A stretch of 64,000 nt of DNA, taken from assembly GCA_963844055.1 (NCBI GenBank), contig CAWJMN010000001.1:1488001-1552000 (forward strand), given 5' to 3'. A model generated the notes under the pieces. It ran no database searches, was not told the origin of the DNA, and saw only the letters and a program-made list of their open reading frames with translations. Shown piece after piece: positions 8,673-17,908 of this stretch (positions are counted from its first letter, which is position 1; each line of letters opens with the position of its first letter). Source of the stretch: CAWJMN01 sp963844055 (GTDB taxonomy: Bacteria; Planctomycetota; Planctomycetia; Pirellulales; Pirellulaceae). A program made the position numbers and the translations under genes.

Positions 8673-9888
8673 TTAAGCTTGCACGGTTACGGGGCAGCGA
8701 TGCCACGAGTTTTGCAAATAGCCCTTGGTGTTCCACGGAGTGGTTTGGGGTTGCACTCTGCCGAGTGAGTCCGTCGCGCGGACGAGAATGCTCTTTACCT
8801 CGGGGGTAAGCTTTTGTTTGGACGACCACAGTCGCCAGGTGAAGGCGCGGCTTGGCGTGTCGAGGCTCGCTTCGCTCCACGTTTTTCCTTCATCGATGGA
8901 GACTTCTACCTTGGCAATCTGGCAGCCGGTTTCGCCTACGGGAAGGGCGTAGCCGCGAATGGTCTGCTCGCCTGCCTTGAGGGTGGAATCTTTGGCCGGT
9001 TCGCAGACGCAGGCGTTGATGGGGAATTCGTAAATCGGCTTTAGGTCGTGCACAGGACGCTTTTCATCGGCCGTGATGATCTTGTAAGCGTCGGCCAGAT
9101 AGTGATTGGGAGATGTTTTGTCGCTGAGGATGATTCGCTTCAGCCATTTGACACTGCGAGCACCGATGAAGCCGGGGACCACCATGCGAACGGGGGCGCC
9201 ATGTTCGGCAGTCAGGGGCTTGCCATTCATTTGCAGGGCTAGGATGACGTTTGGCAGATCCTTGTGAACGGTGAGTGCTTTTTTGATCGGGATCGAAGCA
9301 CCAAAAGGGGCGACCGAGCCATCGGGTTCGGTGATGGGGTCAGCCCCTTCAAACCAGACATGCTGGATGTCGCTGCTGATCTTGCCGTGGGCGAGCACAT
9401 CGTTCAGCAAGGGGCCGGTCCAAGTGGCGTTGCCAATCGCCCCTTCCTTCCACTGCACTCCCTTGACTGGTTTTTGAGCGGACATTTCAGTGCGGCGATT
9501 GCCTGCACAGGTCATGGTTGCTTCGATGGTGACTTGCTTGAACTTGGTGGCCAAGTCATTCAGCGAAAGTGTTTGCGTGGGGCCAACGAACCCTTCGAGT
9601 GAAAGGGAGTAAGCCTCGGCGGCAATTTCTGGAATGGGGCCGTGATTGCGAACATAGAAGTGTTCTAGCGGCGTGATGTTCGATTTGACCAGATCGCCCA
9701 GGTTGGGTTCACCATTGAGCGGATTTTCGGAATGGAAATGTAGCTTCTTGTTTTTGAGAAGGAGGGGCTCATTTCCCCAGGCCCGAATACTGCCCAGGGG
9801 CAAATAGCCCGAGGCACCGAGCATAAGAGAAGCCTTCAGCCATTGACGACGCGAAATTTGGTGCAGCAGTTTGAGAGGTTGTTGTCAT
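8673..9888 (-). pseudogene. Sulfite-oxidase-like molybdopterin enzyme, Tat-exported; leader out of frame with its ATG
   Basis: The open frame from 9824 down (383 residues) contains the oxidoreductase molybdopterin domain, with the Mo-ligating cysteine in T-M-T-C-A-G-N-R-R (C106), and the Mo-cofactor dimerisation domain in the last 120 residues, as in sulfite oxidase/SorA. Upstream of 9824 the same frame encodes a textbook Tat motif, S-R-R-Q-W-L-K (9854-9834), but has no ATG, GTG or TTG before an in-frame stop. A good ATG at 9888 lies one frame off. Removing one A in ACAACAACC (about 9879) would give M-T-T-P-L-K-L-L-H-Q-I-S-R-R. Either an indel has broken the leader or a rare CTG codon is used. 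The predicted role is periplasmic sulfite or thio-compound oxidation; no partner cytochrome is adjacent. Confidence 0.8.
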
Positions 9889-10116
9889 AGTTGTTGCACA
9901 CCGGGAGGGAGGTGAGAGAGGACGTCGATCGTCTCCTGATTTTAGCAGGGTTTTCTACCCGTTTGGCAACTGAAAAGTGCTCAGCGACACGATTTCGCTA
10001 GCAGCCGCACGACGTCATTACAGGAAACTGCTCTAGTCCCACGCTTACGCGCGGTCCTATATTAATATCCCTTCAGTTTTTGTGGTGGTTTGGGTTGGCG
10101 TAAAGGAGTGAATGCC

Positions 10117-11124
10117 ATGCGTATCCTAGGGTGGATTGCGGTTACTGCATTATGTTTGCAGGGGATGTGGCAGGTTGCTTCCGCCAATGATGCCACTGCC
10201 TTTCGCACGGTGGAACGGGCGAATTCCGTTTGGGATGAAACGATGGGCCTAACGGTTCAAGCCATTCCAACGGCACTGCTGGCCAATGCTCAGGCCGTGG
10301 CGCTAATTCCCGACGTAGTGAAGGTCGGAGTCGTAGTGGGGGGCCGGCATGGTCGCGGCGTATTGATCGCCCGAGATGATGCGGGCAATTGGACCTCGCC
10401 CACCTTCATTGAAATCACCGGGGGCAGTGTCGGCTGGCAGATCGGCGTGCAACGCACCGATGTCGTGCTGGTATTTAAGAATCGCGAAGGCGTGCAGAAT
10501 ATCTTGGCCGGCCGAAAGTTTACGCTCGGCGCCGATGCAGGCGTTGCAGCCGGTCCCGTGGGACGGCAGGCCGAGGCGGCAACCGATGGTCAATTACGCT
10601 CCGAAGTTTACTCTTACTCTCGCTCGCGCGGCCTCTTTGCAGGTGTTGCACTAGAAGGCTCGGTCTTGAGCGTCGATGCCAATGCCAACGGCAGCTATTA
10701 CCGCCAAGGCGAACCTGTTCCCCAGGGGGCTCAGACCCTGGTTTCCAAGTTGGCTCGCTATTCGATGCCCATGGCGGCTGTTGCCCAAGTTCCCAACGAC
10801 CAGGCCGCACTAGCCAATGCGATGGAAGGAACCCGGCAATCCCTCGTGGCCGCTCATGCTCAGCTGCAATCAAAGCTGGACGCCACTTGGCGGAACTATC
10901 TGCCGCTGCCCGAAGCGATTGTGAAAGACCCCCGCATGGTTTCACCCCAATTGGTGCAGGATATCTTGAACCGCTTTGACCGGGTTGCAGGCGATCCAAA
11001 GTACGCCCAACTGGCCTCGATGGGTGAGTTCCAACAAACCCATGAATTGCTCGGACGATATTTGTCGCAGATCCACGAATCAACCAGCCGCACCGTCGGT
11101 CTGCCACCACCACCAAAGCCCTAG
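10117..11124 (+). CDS. SYLF/YSC84 (DUF500) domain protein, exported
   Basis: 335 residues starting at the ATG at 10117, which has GGAG at 10105-10108; a TTG at 10090 is also open but has no such site. Signal peptide ILGWIAVTALCLQGMW ending near A-S-A. The SYLF domain spans about 25-200: A-V-A-L-I-P-D-V-V-K-V-G-V-V-V-G-G-R-H-G-R-G-V, then F-I-E-I-T-G-G-S-V-G-W-Q-I-G and G-A-D-A-G-V-A-A-G-P-V-G-R. In eukaryotes this fold binds lipids and actin; bacterial copies are envelope proteins of unknown role. The C-terminal 120 residues look helical and match nothing I know. Single-gene unit. Confidence 0.85.
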   Translation: MRILGWIAVTALCLQGMWQVASANDATAFRTVERANSVWDETMGLTVQAIPTALLANAQAVALIPDVVKVGVVVGGRHGRGVLIARDDAGNWTSPTFIEITGGSVGWQIGVQRTDVVLVFKNREGVQNILAGRKFTLGADAGVAAGPVGRQAEAATDGQLRSEVYSYSRSRGLFAGVALEGSVLSVDANANGSYYRQGEPVPQGAQTLVSKLARYSMPMAAVAQVPNDQAALANAMEGTRQSLVAAHAQLQSKLDATWRNYLPLPEAIVKDPRMVSPQLVQDILNRFDRVAGDPKYAQLASMGEFQQTHELLGRYLSQIHESTSRTVGLPPPPKP

Positions 11125-11579
11125 AGGTTCGCTTACAAATTGATTTGAAGCGTTCGTCGGGCGAGTGCACTGCGGCGACGATACACAGCGGGGCGGCGTC
11201 GCATTTGTAGCGGGTGACGAGCCTTCAGAATGGTTGCGACCCACTAATGGTGCACTTGGCGATTCGGTAAGGGGGAGTCTTAAAATCGCCCTTTCCTAAA
11301 GATGGGTGTTTTGGATCTTCTATTGTTCTGTGGAGCGGAATCCTTACCCTTCCGGCTAATCGGGCGCCTAGGGGCAAGAGTATCGTAATTCGCATCAGCG
11401 GGTTCGCCAGCAAATGGGGACGACTTCCACGGTTGCTGCCGCCATACTTGATCGCCAAAGCGTGAAGACAACCAAGCAAGGTTGTCCACGCGGCTATGAT
11501 GCGGGAAAAATCGCATCGGCAGATAGCCTAGGGGCCAGGCCAGCTTATCTGCTCCAGTCGATTCTAAAACCCTTGTCAA
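11125..11579. other. Intergenic region, no supported gene
   Basis: 455 bases between the SYLF gene and the leftward accessory unit. On the minus strand the frame of the 11580-12137 gene stays open for another 100 codons after its TAA, beginning at TTG 11579, but the translation is Arg/Pro/Ser-rich without structure I recognise. I see no tRNA, repeat array or clear terminator. Confidence 0.5.
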
Positions 11580-12137
11580 TTATGGCGTAGGGCTGACCTT
11601 TTTTGCTTTTTCCATGGCAGCCTTGCGCCCAGTTACTAGAGGCAAAGCGTCGACCCACCAGAATTCCTTCTGGAGATGAAGGCGGAACGGCAGAGGAGAT
11701 CCATCCACATGAAGGTCAATTTCTTTCCCTGGGCGCGTTATAGGTGGGATAACTATTTCTTTACCCGAGGGAAGCTTAAATTTGCTTCCAGGCTTTAATA
11801 CCTTGATTTCTGGACTTAGGAACTGCGTTTTAACCTCCTCAATGGAGGGCTTCTTCGTCTCGGGTGATCCTAAAAGTACTTTCATTTCCTCCTCGGTTAC
11901 CGGAATAGCCGTTGATTTAATGAAGTCTTCATTCGAGAGAGCCATTCCAATTAAAAAAATGCGAAGTGTCCCTTCGGGAGTATATCGATCTAATCGCGGA
12001 TCAGTAGCCGGCTTTTTCTCTTGAGGCGTTTCAGTCGGAGCGTCCTCCTTTTTCTTCCCTGGGGCCATTGGCTCATCTCCGCATAATTGCGGCATTACAA
12101 GCAGAAACAGCACTATTGGCATTAAACACTTAATCAT
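11580..12137 (-). CDS. Exported hypothetical protein
   Basis: 185 residues, no family recognised. A signal peptide (MIKCLMPIVLFLLVMPQLCG) is followed by a charged Lys/Pro/Glu linker and a mostly beta-looking domain from about residue 48 (TPEGTLRIFLIGMAL). The C terminus is basic. It is the last gene of a three-gene leftward unit, 20 nt after the ankyrin gene. Base composition is more AT-rich than the flanking metabolic genes, which suggests accessory origin. The function is unknown; extracytoplasmic location is the only firm inference. Confidence 0.6.
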   Translation of the reverse strand: MIKCLMPIVLFLLVMPQLCGDEPMAPGKKKEDAPTETPQEKKPATDPRLDRYTPEGTLRIFLIGMALSNEDFIKSTAIPVTEEEMKVLLGSPETKKPSIEEVKTQFLSPEIKVLKPGSKFKLPSGKEIVIPPITRPGKEIDLHVDGSPLPFRLHLQKEFWWVDALPLVTGRKAAMEKAKKVSPTP

Positions 12138-12157
12138 TACGGTATTCCTTGATTACT

Positions 12158-12916
12158 CTAAAGTGCTTTGCGATCACGAAGCCATTGTTGAACTTGGACA
12201 AAGAAACCATCCTGCTCATCGCCGAACGGAAATGCATTCGACCTGAATTTAATTTCATCAACCAAAGAAGAGCCAGCGCCGTCTTTTTTTTGAAAATCCG
12301 CCCCCGCCTTTAAAAGCATTAAAACAAAGTCATAACGCGATTTCGAACACGACTCGTTAAGGGGTATGTCGCCCTTTCCATTCTCCCAATTAAGATCTGC
12401 TTTCGCATCGATTAGTGTTTGAATGCAGTTCGCAGAGCTTCCGTAAATTGCATCGAATATTGGAGTTGACTTTGGAGTCCTACCGTTTCCGATATTGATT
12501 AGATCTACATCACCACCATGCGCTATTGCCATCTGCAGCCACCAAGAGTCCTCATGTGAGGCCGCACGATGCATCACTGAAATCCCGTTCAGCACCAGCT
12601 TGTTTGGGTCCGCTCCTTCTTCGAGCAAAACCTCATAGACCTCTTGCTCGTCTCTATCTAACGCTGTCAGCAACGGGGTCAAGCCTCTTAGATATTGGAC
12701 ATCTATATTCACTCCGCTACGAGCTAAGTCTCTTACTCGTTTCGCATCACCGTCTTCGATAGCCTGATAGAGAGCCCAGGAGTTGAGGCCTTTGCTGCCA
12801 TAAATGCTAAGTGCAGCGACTATCGCAATGGCGCTCAAAAGAAATAAGAAGCCTTTAAGTCTCATGGAATAATAGCCCGCACTGGACACTGAACGCACGG
12901 CAAGCGGCGTTGTCAT
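12158..12916 (-). CDS. Membrane-anchored ankyrin-repeat protein
   Basis: 252 residues. One N-terminal transmembrane segment (FLFLLSAIAIVAALSIYG, about 24-41) is followed by ankyrin-type repeats: ALYQAIEDGDAKRVRDLARSG, G-L-T-P-L-L-T-A-L, VLLEEGADPN, S-T-P-I-F-D-A-I and MLLKAGADF. Ankyrin repeats bind proteins. The single anchor places the repeats mainly outside the cytoplasm if the N terminus is inside. Its ATG overlaps by ATGA the TGA that ends the upstream frame at 12913, evidence that the upstream gene really extends that far. Similar genes occur next to exported toxins or as immunity-like modules, but no toxin is visible here. Confidence 0.75.
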   Translation of the reverse strand: MTTPLAVRSVSSAGYYSMRLKGFLFLLSAIAIVAALSIYGSKGLNSWALYQAIEDGDAKRVRDLARSGVNIDVQYLRGLTPLLTALDRDEQEVYEVLLEEGADPNKLVLNGISVMHRAASHEDSWWLQMAIAHGGDVDLINIGNGRTPKSTPIFDAIYGSSANCIQTLIDAKADLNWENGKGDIPLNESCSKSRYDFVLMLLKAGADFQKKDGAGSSLVDEIKFRSNAFPFGDEQDGFFVQVQQWLRDRKAL

Positions 12917-13476
12917 TTTGGAAGTGTCTCTATGAACTCAACAACATGTTGGCCGTGTACATCGTAAAGCTGGAGCCGCTTTTTTGACCTCTGATCGACA
13001 AGCCACATTTCTTTCTTGGCAGTCAGCATTACACCAACCTGAACAATTTGTCCTTAGTCGTCAACGCTAACCGACATGAAAGATCGGCCCGCTTCTTCAG
13101 ACACATAATACTTTTTGCTTCCCTTTAAAACGTGGGTAGTTGCTGTATATAGTTCGAGCTTCCACTCCTGCGGGAGACCTCTCAGGTTAGTCCCTGCCTT
13201 GATTACCACGTCGTTGTCAAACTCAAGCACAAACCGTTCGTCAACGTCCCAGGTGAGAGGGACCTCGCCTCTACTTATCTTAATATTCTGGATAGGCGTA
13301 TAAACTTTTGGTGGAGCCAACGCATCCGAAAAGGGGCCGCTTGTCAGCATTACAAAAAAGTAGAACGCCACGAGCGCTGCTGCGCAGACTGCCAGGCCGC
13401 CACAAATCGCTAATAGAATCGCCAATGCCCGCAGCATAGAAAGCCTCAGGCCAGAAATCGCAACGGTAGGAACCAC
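12913..13476 (-). pseudogene. Membrane-anchored hypothetical protein with an internal in-frame TAA at 13056-13054
   Basis: The frame opens at 13476 (or an internal ATG at 13437), has one transmembrane segment (ILLAICGGLAVCAAALVAFYFF), then a soluble beta-rich domain, and meets TAA after S-V-S-V-D-D (140 residues). The same frame continues for 46 residues of protein-like sequence (G-Q-I-V-Q-V-G-V-M-L-T, then K-K-E-M-W-L-V-D-Q, ending E-T-L-P-K) to a TGA that overlaps the ankyrin start as ATGA. Full length would be about 187 residues. A nonsense mutation, a sequencing error or stop readthrough are all possible. The family is not recognised. Confidence 0.6.
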
Positions 13477-13600
13477 TGGGATTCTAATGCCACCAAGATA
13501 GAGGCTGTGAGATGGCTGTAAGAAATTTGCGATATTGCCATCTAGCCCGGTGAAACCTTCACCGAGCTACGCGTTTTTAAACCGCCCTGTCGAATGGGCA

Positions 13601-15049
13601 CTAGGCAAAGATATCCATGTGCGGTTTGCCCAGGCCATCAACCGTGGCATAGAACGGCCGCTTTTCGATTTCAAACGCGGTCTTGGGACTGATCCCCATC
13701 GCCGTGAAGATCGTGGCGTGCATGTCACTCACGCTGACAGGGTTCTTAATGGCCAAGCAAGGCCGTTCCGCTGCGGTTTCGCCGTAGAGATGCCCCTTCT
13801 TGACCCCGCCGCCAAACATCAGCACAGATGATCCGCCGGTGAAGTGGCGGTGTTGGCCGTAGTGCTTCATCTCTTGGATGATCTTGGTAGGGGACGTCGC
13901 TTGGTCGGTCGCAGTGGAGCCAGGTACCCCTTCGATCATCATGTCGCGGCTGAATTCGCTGGCAATCACAACCAGCGTTCGGTCCAAAAGCCCGCGAGCC
14001 TCTAGATCCAAAATGAGCTGCGAGATTGGGCTGTCGATTTCTTTGTGCAGTCGGTCGACCGTTTCATGCCCACGTTCATGCGTGTCCCAGTGGACGAATG
14101 GAATGTACTCGGTGGTGACTTCGACAAACCTTGCCCCCGATTCAACCAAACGGCGTGCCAGCAAGCAGCCTTGGCCAAAGCGGCCGGTGTTGTACTTTTC
14201 AAGGTTCTCTTTAGGCTCCAGCGAAATGTCAAACGCATCACGCTCCTTGGCGCTTAGCAGTCGGAATGCATTATCCAAAGAGCGAACCATCGACTCTTGG
14301 TGATAGTCACTTAGGTAGTCACGCTGTGGCGTTTGATCGACGAGCTTTTTCAGGAACTTTTGGCGATTGGCAAAACGCCCTGGCTCCATCCCCTTCGGTG
14401 GCTTAACGGCCTGCGCCGCCAAGTCAGGAAAAGGAAGGTTCATCGGGCCAAATTCACTGCCGAAAAAGCCTGCCGTGGTGAAGGCCTTGATCTCTTCGTT
14501 TTCGCCAATGCCTTCCAGACGCTGGCCGATGTTAATAAAGGCAGGCATCACAGGATTGCGTGGCCCCAGCACCTTGGCCATCCAAGAGCCGATATGCGGG
14601 CAGGCCACGGTTTGTGGCGGAACGTAGCCGGTGTGCCAATGGTACTGATGGCGGGAATGCAAAATGCTTCCCAGGTCGGGCTGAATGTGCGAGCGAATCA
14701 TCGTCGCCCGGTCCATCACGCCGCCGATCTTTTCCAAACCTTGGCAAATCTTGATGTTGTCCACCGCAGTATCGATGGAAGGGAAGGTGCTAAGGACCTT
14801 TTCAATCGGCGTGCCTACTTCAAACGGATGGTAACGTTTAGGGTCGAAATTATCAGGAGCAGCCATGCCACCTGCCATCCAGATCAGGATGCAAGCGTCT
14901 GCCTTGGGGGCTGGCTGAACAATGGCGCCGCTCTCTTCCGCAGAGAGTAGCCGTGGCGCACCGGACATCATCGAAGCAATCGAAGCGGCACCCAGCTGCT
15001 TCAAAAAGTCGCGGCGTGCAGCCATTTCGTGGAGGGGTGTATGCATCAT
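13601..15049 (-). CDS. DUF1501 family protein, Tat leader
   Basis: 482 residues. The Tat leader reads A-A-R-R-D-F-L-K-Q-L-G-A-A-S. Family landmarks are D-A-C-I-L-I-W-M-A-G-G-M, D-N-F-D-P-K-R, a conserved S-E-F-S-R-D (where relatives have SEFGRTP) and G-G-G-V-K-K-G-H-L-Y-G near the end. The start could be either of two adjacent ATGs at 15049/15046, or 15025; all precede the Tat motif. It lies 45 nt after the stop of the DUF1549/DUF1553 gene and forms its pair. The R-D replacement in the usual F-G-R-T-P motif sets this copy slightly apart from the other DUF1501 proteins in the window. Confidence 0.92.
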   Translation of the reverse strand: MMHTPLHEMAARRDFLKQLGAASIASMMSGAPRLLSAEESGAIVQPAPKADACILIWMAGGMAAPDNFDPKRYHPFEVGTPIEKVLSTFPSIDTAVDNIKICQGLEKIGGVMDRATMIRSHIQPDLGSILHSRHQYHWHTGYVPPQTVACPHIGSWMAKVLGPRNPVMPAFINIGQRLEGIGENEEIKAFTTAGFFGSEFGPMNLPFPDLAAQAVKPPKGMEPGRFANRQKFLKKLVDQTPQRDYLSDYHQESMVRSLDNAFRLLSAKERDAFDISLEPKENLEKYNTGRFGQGCLLARRLVESGARFVEVTTEYIPFVHWDTHERGHETVDRLHKEIDSPISQLILDLEARGLLDRTLVVIASEFSRDMMIEGVPGSTATDQATSPTKIIQEMKHYGQHRHFTGGSSVLMFGGGVKKGHLYGETAAERPCLAIKNPVSVSDMHATIFTAMGISPKTAFEIEKRPFYATVDGLGKPHMDIFA

Positions 15050-15094
15050 GACTAGTTTCTCCAGACTTCAAAACTGGCAAGTGCCAGGCAAGTG

Positions 15095-17536
15095 TTAGCG
15101 TACCAATTGGAATTCAGGAAGCATGAGGATTGCCCATACCAAGTCTTCGACTTGATCTTCCTGTGGCTTGTCCCCAAGTAATTCATGAGCTGCAGCAAGT
15201 TCCTGGGCGGTAGGCTGCCGAGTTAAACTCGTCGCGTACAACCACTGGATTAGTTCATCGGTCGATTTCCAGCCGCGAGACAACAGTTGCCGCCCGCCAC
15301 GGTCAAGCGTGTCGGCCAGGATTTGGCCGTTGGCAAGATCAATCGCCTCTAAGGTAGTCAGGTCGGTTGGACGCATGCTGACAATTTGGTCGCGATTGGG
15401 GCGTCCCAACGAACGCATCAAATAATCACTCTTTACCAGCGAGCACCGCACCATTCGCGTGGATGCTTCGCCTTGCCCCGAAAGTGCCGAAGCGATGGAA
15501 CCGCTTACACGTTGTGCCCAGACGGCCGGGTTGCTAATGATCGCCCCCTTTTTCCAGTCAGTGGGACTGGTTGCAAAAGCACCCTGGTCATTGGGGACGG
15601 CAGCTGTCCACTGCCAGTTATCATCGGTTGCAATCGTTAGTTTGCTTTTATCCGCTAGTTGCAGATGGGCTTCAAAATAGAGACCCGCAGGATTTGGCCC
15701 AGCGCCCCCATTGGTGGCAACGATCAAGATGTCATTCTTGCCAGCCCGCAGATGGCGTCCCACATCGACGGCTTCAACCGTTTCCCAGTTTTCGTCCGCC
15801 TGTACCAGTTGGCCGTTGATGATCAGCTTGTAGGAGTTGTCGCACGTGATGGCAGCAGTGCCGCGGATCGGTGCAGAACTAAGCTCCAGCGTGCGATGAA
15901 ACGTCAGCGTCTCATTGGCCTTGGGAACAGCGCCAGCTGCATCGGGCGTATTCCAAACCCATTTGCCCGTGATAGGTTCAGGGGCTTGGGCAGCAGCATC
16001 CGTGGTCTCGCGCTTCACACGCGTTACCACAGCATCGGGCTTGGTGGGGGCAGTCCCCGTGATTTGCCACACCGCATCCATAAACTGTTCGGCCGTCATT
16101 CGCCGTGCCAATGGTCCATGATATTCAAACGAACCAACGGCTGGCTGCGCCGTTTGCGAAGGAGTCTTGGCCTGGTAGGCCTGCGATGTGCAAATGATGT
16201 AAAGCGTTCGCTTTAGGTCGTACTTATGTTCTGCCAAGTCAGCAGCCAGGAAGTCGAGCAAGTCGGAATTCCAAGGCTCGGTGTGCATTGCATCAGTCGG
16301 ATGCACAATTCCACGCCCCAGAAGTCGATGCCACAAACGATTCGTGACCGTTCGCGTTAGCCGCCCATTTTCAGGATGGGTAAACAGGCCTGCCAATTGC
16401 TTGAGGCGCTCTGGCTGCGGCGCTGCTGGGTCCAGTTGGCCCAGCTCCGGAAAGATCCAAGCGGCCTTCGCCATCTTGCCGGTTGGTTTGTCGCAGCGAT
16501 GGATTTGAAGTGGCTGCGTGGCAAAGACGGCTGCCAGGCCATAGGCCTCTTCCAGTTTCCAGCGGTCCACAAAGCTATCGTGGCACGAGGCACACTTCAT
16601 GTTGATCCCTAGAAACGTCTGCGAGACATTCTGGGCAAACTGAATCTCCAAGGTTTGGCTCGAGTTCACCTCGCCACGCCATTTGATCCCTTGAATAAAG
16701 CCTTCGGAATCTGCTGTGGGGGCAATCAATTCACGCACGAACTGATCGTACGGCTTGTTGCTAAGTAGGGCTCCGTAAAGCCAAGTCGTAATCTGCTTAC
16801 GACCACCCGTGATGAACCCCGTCCCGGTGTAATCGTTACGCAGCAAGTCATTCCAAAAGGAGAGCCAGTGGTCGGCGTAGGCAATGTCATCCGCCAGTAA
16901 TTCCTGAACGAGCAGTTCTCGCTTGTTGGGCCGTTTGTCGGCAAGGAAGGCGCTGCTTTGTTCGGCAGTTGGTAAAAGCCCAACAACATCCAGATAAACG
17001 CGCCGCACAAAGGTGGCATCCGACGCCGTTTCGGGAATCGGCAATTTGTGCGAAGCAAAGTAGGCGTCGATAATGCGATCCACAGGATTGTCACGTCCAG
17101 CATGGGCAGCAGGCAGCTCTACCTTGCGCGGCTTGAGAGGGGGTTCGTAGGCCGGCTTTTGCAAAGCGTAGCCTTCTTCCCAAGGAAGCCCTGCATCAAT
17201 CCATTTCTTGAGAAGTGCAATCTTGTCAGCTGGAACGCGTGCCCCTTCTGGCGGCATTTGATCGGCCTTGTCGGTCGACTGCAGACGGCGAATCAATTCG
17301 CTTTGCTGGCTCTTGCCAACAACAACGGCAGGCCCTGCTTCGCCCCCGTTCAAAAGTTCCTGTTTCGTGTTGAGCGAAAAGGCACCTTCCTTTTTGGCCC
17401 CAGTGTGACATTTGCCGCAATGCTGCCGTAAGATCGGAGCAATATCGTGGGCAAAGTCGATCTCTTGGCTCCATGCCGAAGATGCCGTCACGCAAATCAC
17501 TGAGAGGGCGAGAAACGATAGGGGGAATCGGTTCAT
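15095..17536 (-). CDS. PSCyt1/DUF1549/DUF1553 protein with carbohydrate-binding-like insertion
   Basis: 813 residues from the ATG at 17536, which directly begins a signal peptide (MNRFPLSFLALSVICVTASSAWS); an extension to 17680 would add 48 Pro-rich residues before it. Order: PSCyt1 with C-G-K-C-H, the P-P-E-G turn, DUF1549 with C-A-S-C-H-D, then DUF1553 (N-R-L-W-H-R-L-L-G-R-G, T-S-Q-A-Y-Q). Between about 485 and 660 sits an insertion resembling a jelly-roll carbohydrate-binding fold (W-V-W-N, F-H-R-T-L, Y-K-L-I-I-N-G, G-L-Y-F-E-A). Two C-x-x-C-H motifs suggest a periplasmic c-type heme protein, although the DUF1549 motif lacks the D-H-K-Y-D-P context. First gene of a leftward pair with the DUF1501 gene. 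Confidence 0.9.
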   Translation of the reverse strand: MNRFPLSFLALSVICVTASSAWSQEIDFAHDIAPILRQHCGKCHTGAKKEGAFSLNTKQELLNGGEAGPAVVVGKSQQSELIRRLQSTDKADQMPPEGARVPADKIALLKKWIDAGLPWEEGYALQKPAYEPPLKPRKVELPAAHAGRDNPVDRIIDAYFASHKLPIPETASDATFVRRVYLDVVGLLPTAEQSSAFLADKRPNKRELLVQELLADDIAYADHWLSFWNDLLRNDYTGTGFITGGRKQITTWLYGALLSNKPYDQFVRELIAPTADSEGFIQGIKWRGEVNSSQTLEIQFAQNVSQTFLGINMKCASCHDSFVDRWKLEEAYGLAAVFATQPLQIHRCDKPTGKMAKAAWIFPELGQLDPAAPQPERLKQLAGLFTHPENGRLTRTVTNRLWHRLLGRGIVHPTDAMHTEPWNSDLLDFLAADLAEHKYDLKRTLYIICTSQAYQAKTPSQTAQPAVGSFEYHGPLARRMTAEQFMDAVWQITGTAPTKPDAVVTRVKRETTDAAAQAPEPITGKWVWNTPDAAGAVPKANETLTFHRTLELSSAPIRGTAAITCDNSYKLIINGQLVQADENWETVEAVDVGRHLRAGKNDILIVATNGGAGPNPAGLYFEAHLQLADKSKLTIATDDNWQWTAAVPNDQGAFATSPTDWKKGAIISNPAVWAQRVSGSIASALSGQGEASTRMVRCSLVKSDYLMRSLGRPNRDQIVSMRPTDLTTLEAIDLANGQILADTLDRGGRQLLSRGWKSTDELIQWLYATSLTRQPTAQELAAAHELLGDKPQEDQVEDLVWAILMLPEFQLVR

Positions 17537-17908
17537 GCAATTTCCGAAAGCAGAAGGAGTGGTCCAAGGGAGGGAAGGAGGGGGAGGGATTGGCCTCGGT
17601 AGGACGAACCAGACCGTATTGTAGTGGTCGCCATGACGGCGGGCGACTATCCCGCCAGGCGGTTCGTAAATCTCGTTCACAGGCCGTAGGCAATCTGTAG
17701 CTGGGGCATTGCCATTAGCGGATTGCTGGCGGCAATCAAAAAGAATGGCATGAATCGCTCAAAAGTGCTGTGCAGCGTCCACTGTGGGCGGTGATTTCGC
17801 CGAAATCTGTTGCTTTACATTCTGCCACGGTGTAGCCTACCAATCAATCGCAACTGATGGGACCTGTGAAGTCACCGCCTCCCACGATGGGATGTTAAAG
17901 GGGGACCG
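17537..17908. other. Divergent control region between two DUF1549 operons
   Basis: 372 bases between the leftward gene starting at 17536 and the rightward one at 17909. It must hold both promoters. I see no palindrome like the GntR site at 7200 and no RNA gene. Confidence 0.5.

Noticed and set aside
11280..11579. 100-codon continuation after the stop of the 11580-12137 gene
   Set aside because: In frame and open, but Arg/Pro/Ser-rich and without a plausible fold; unlike the case at 12913-13056 it does not end in a coupled start.
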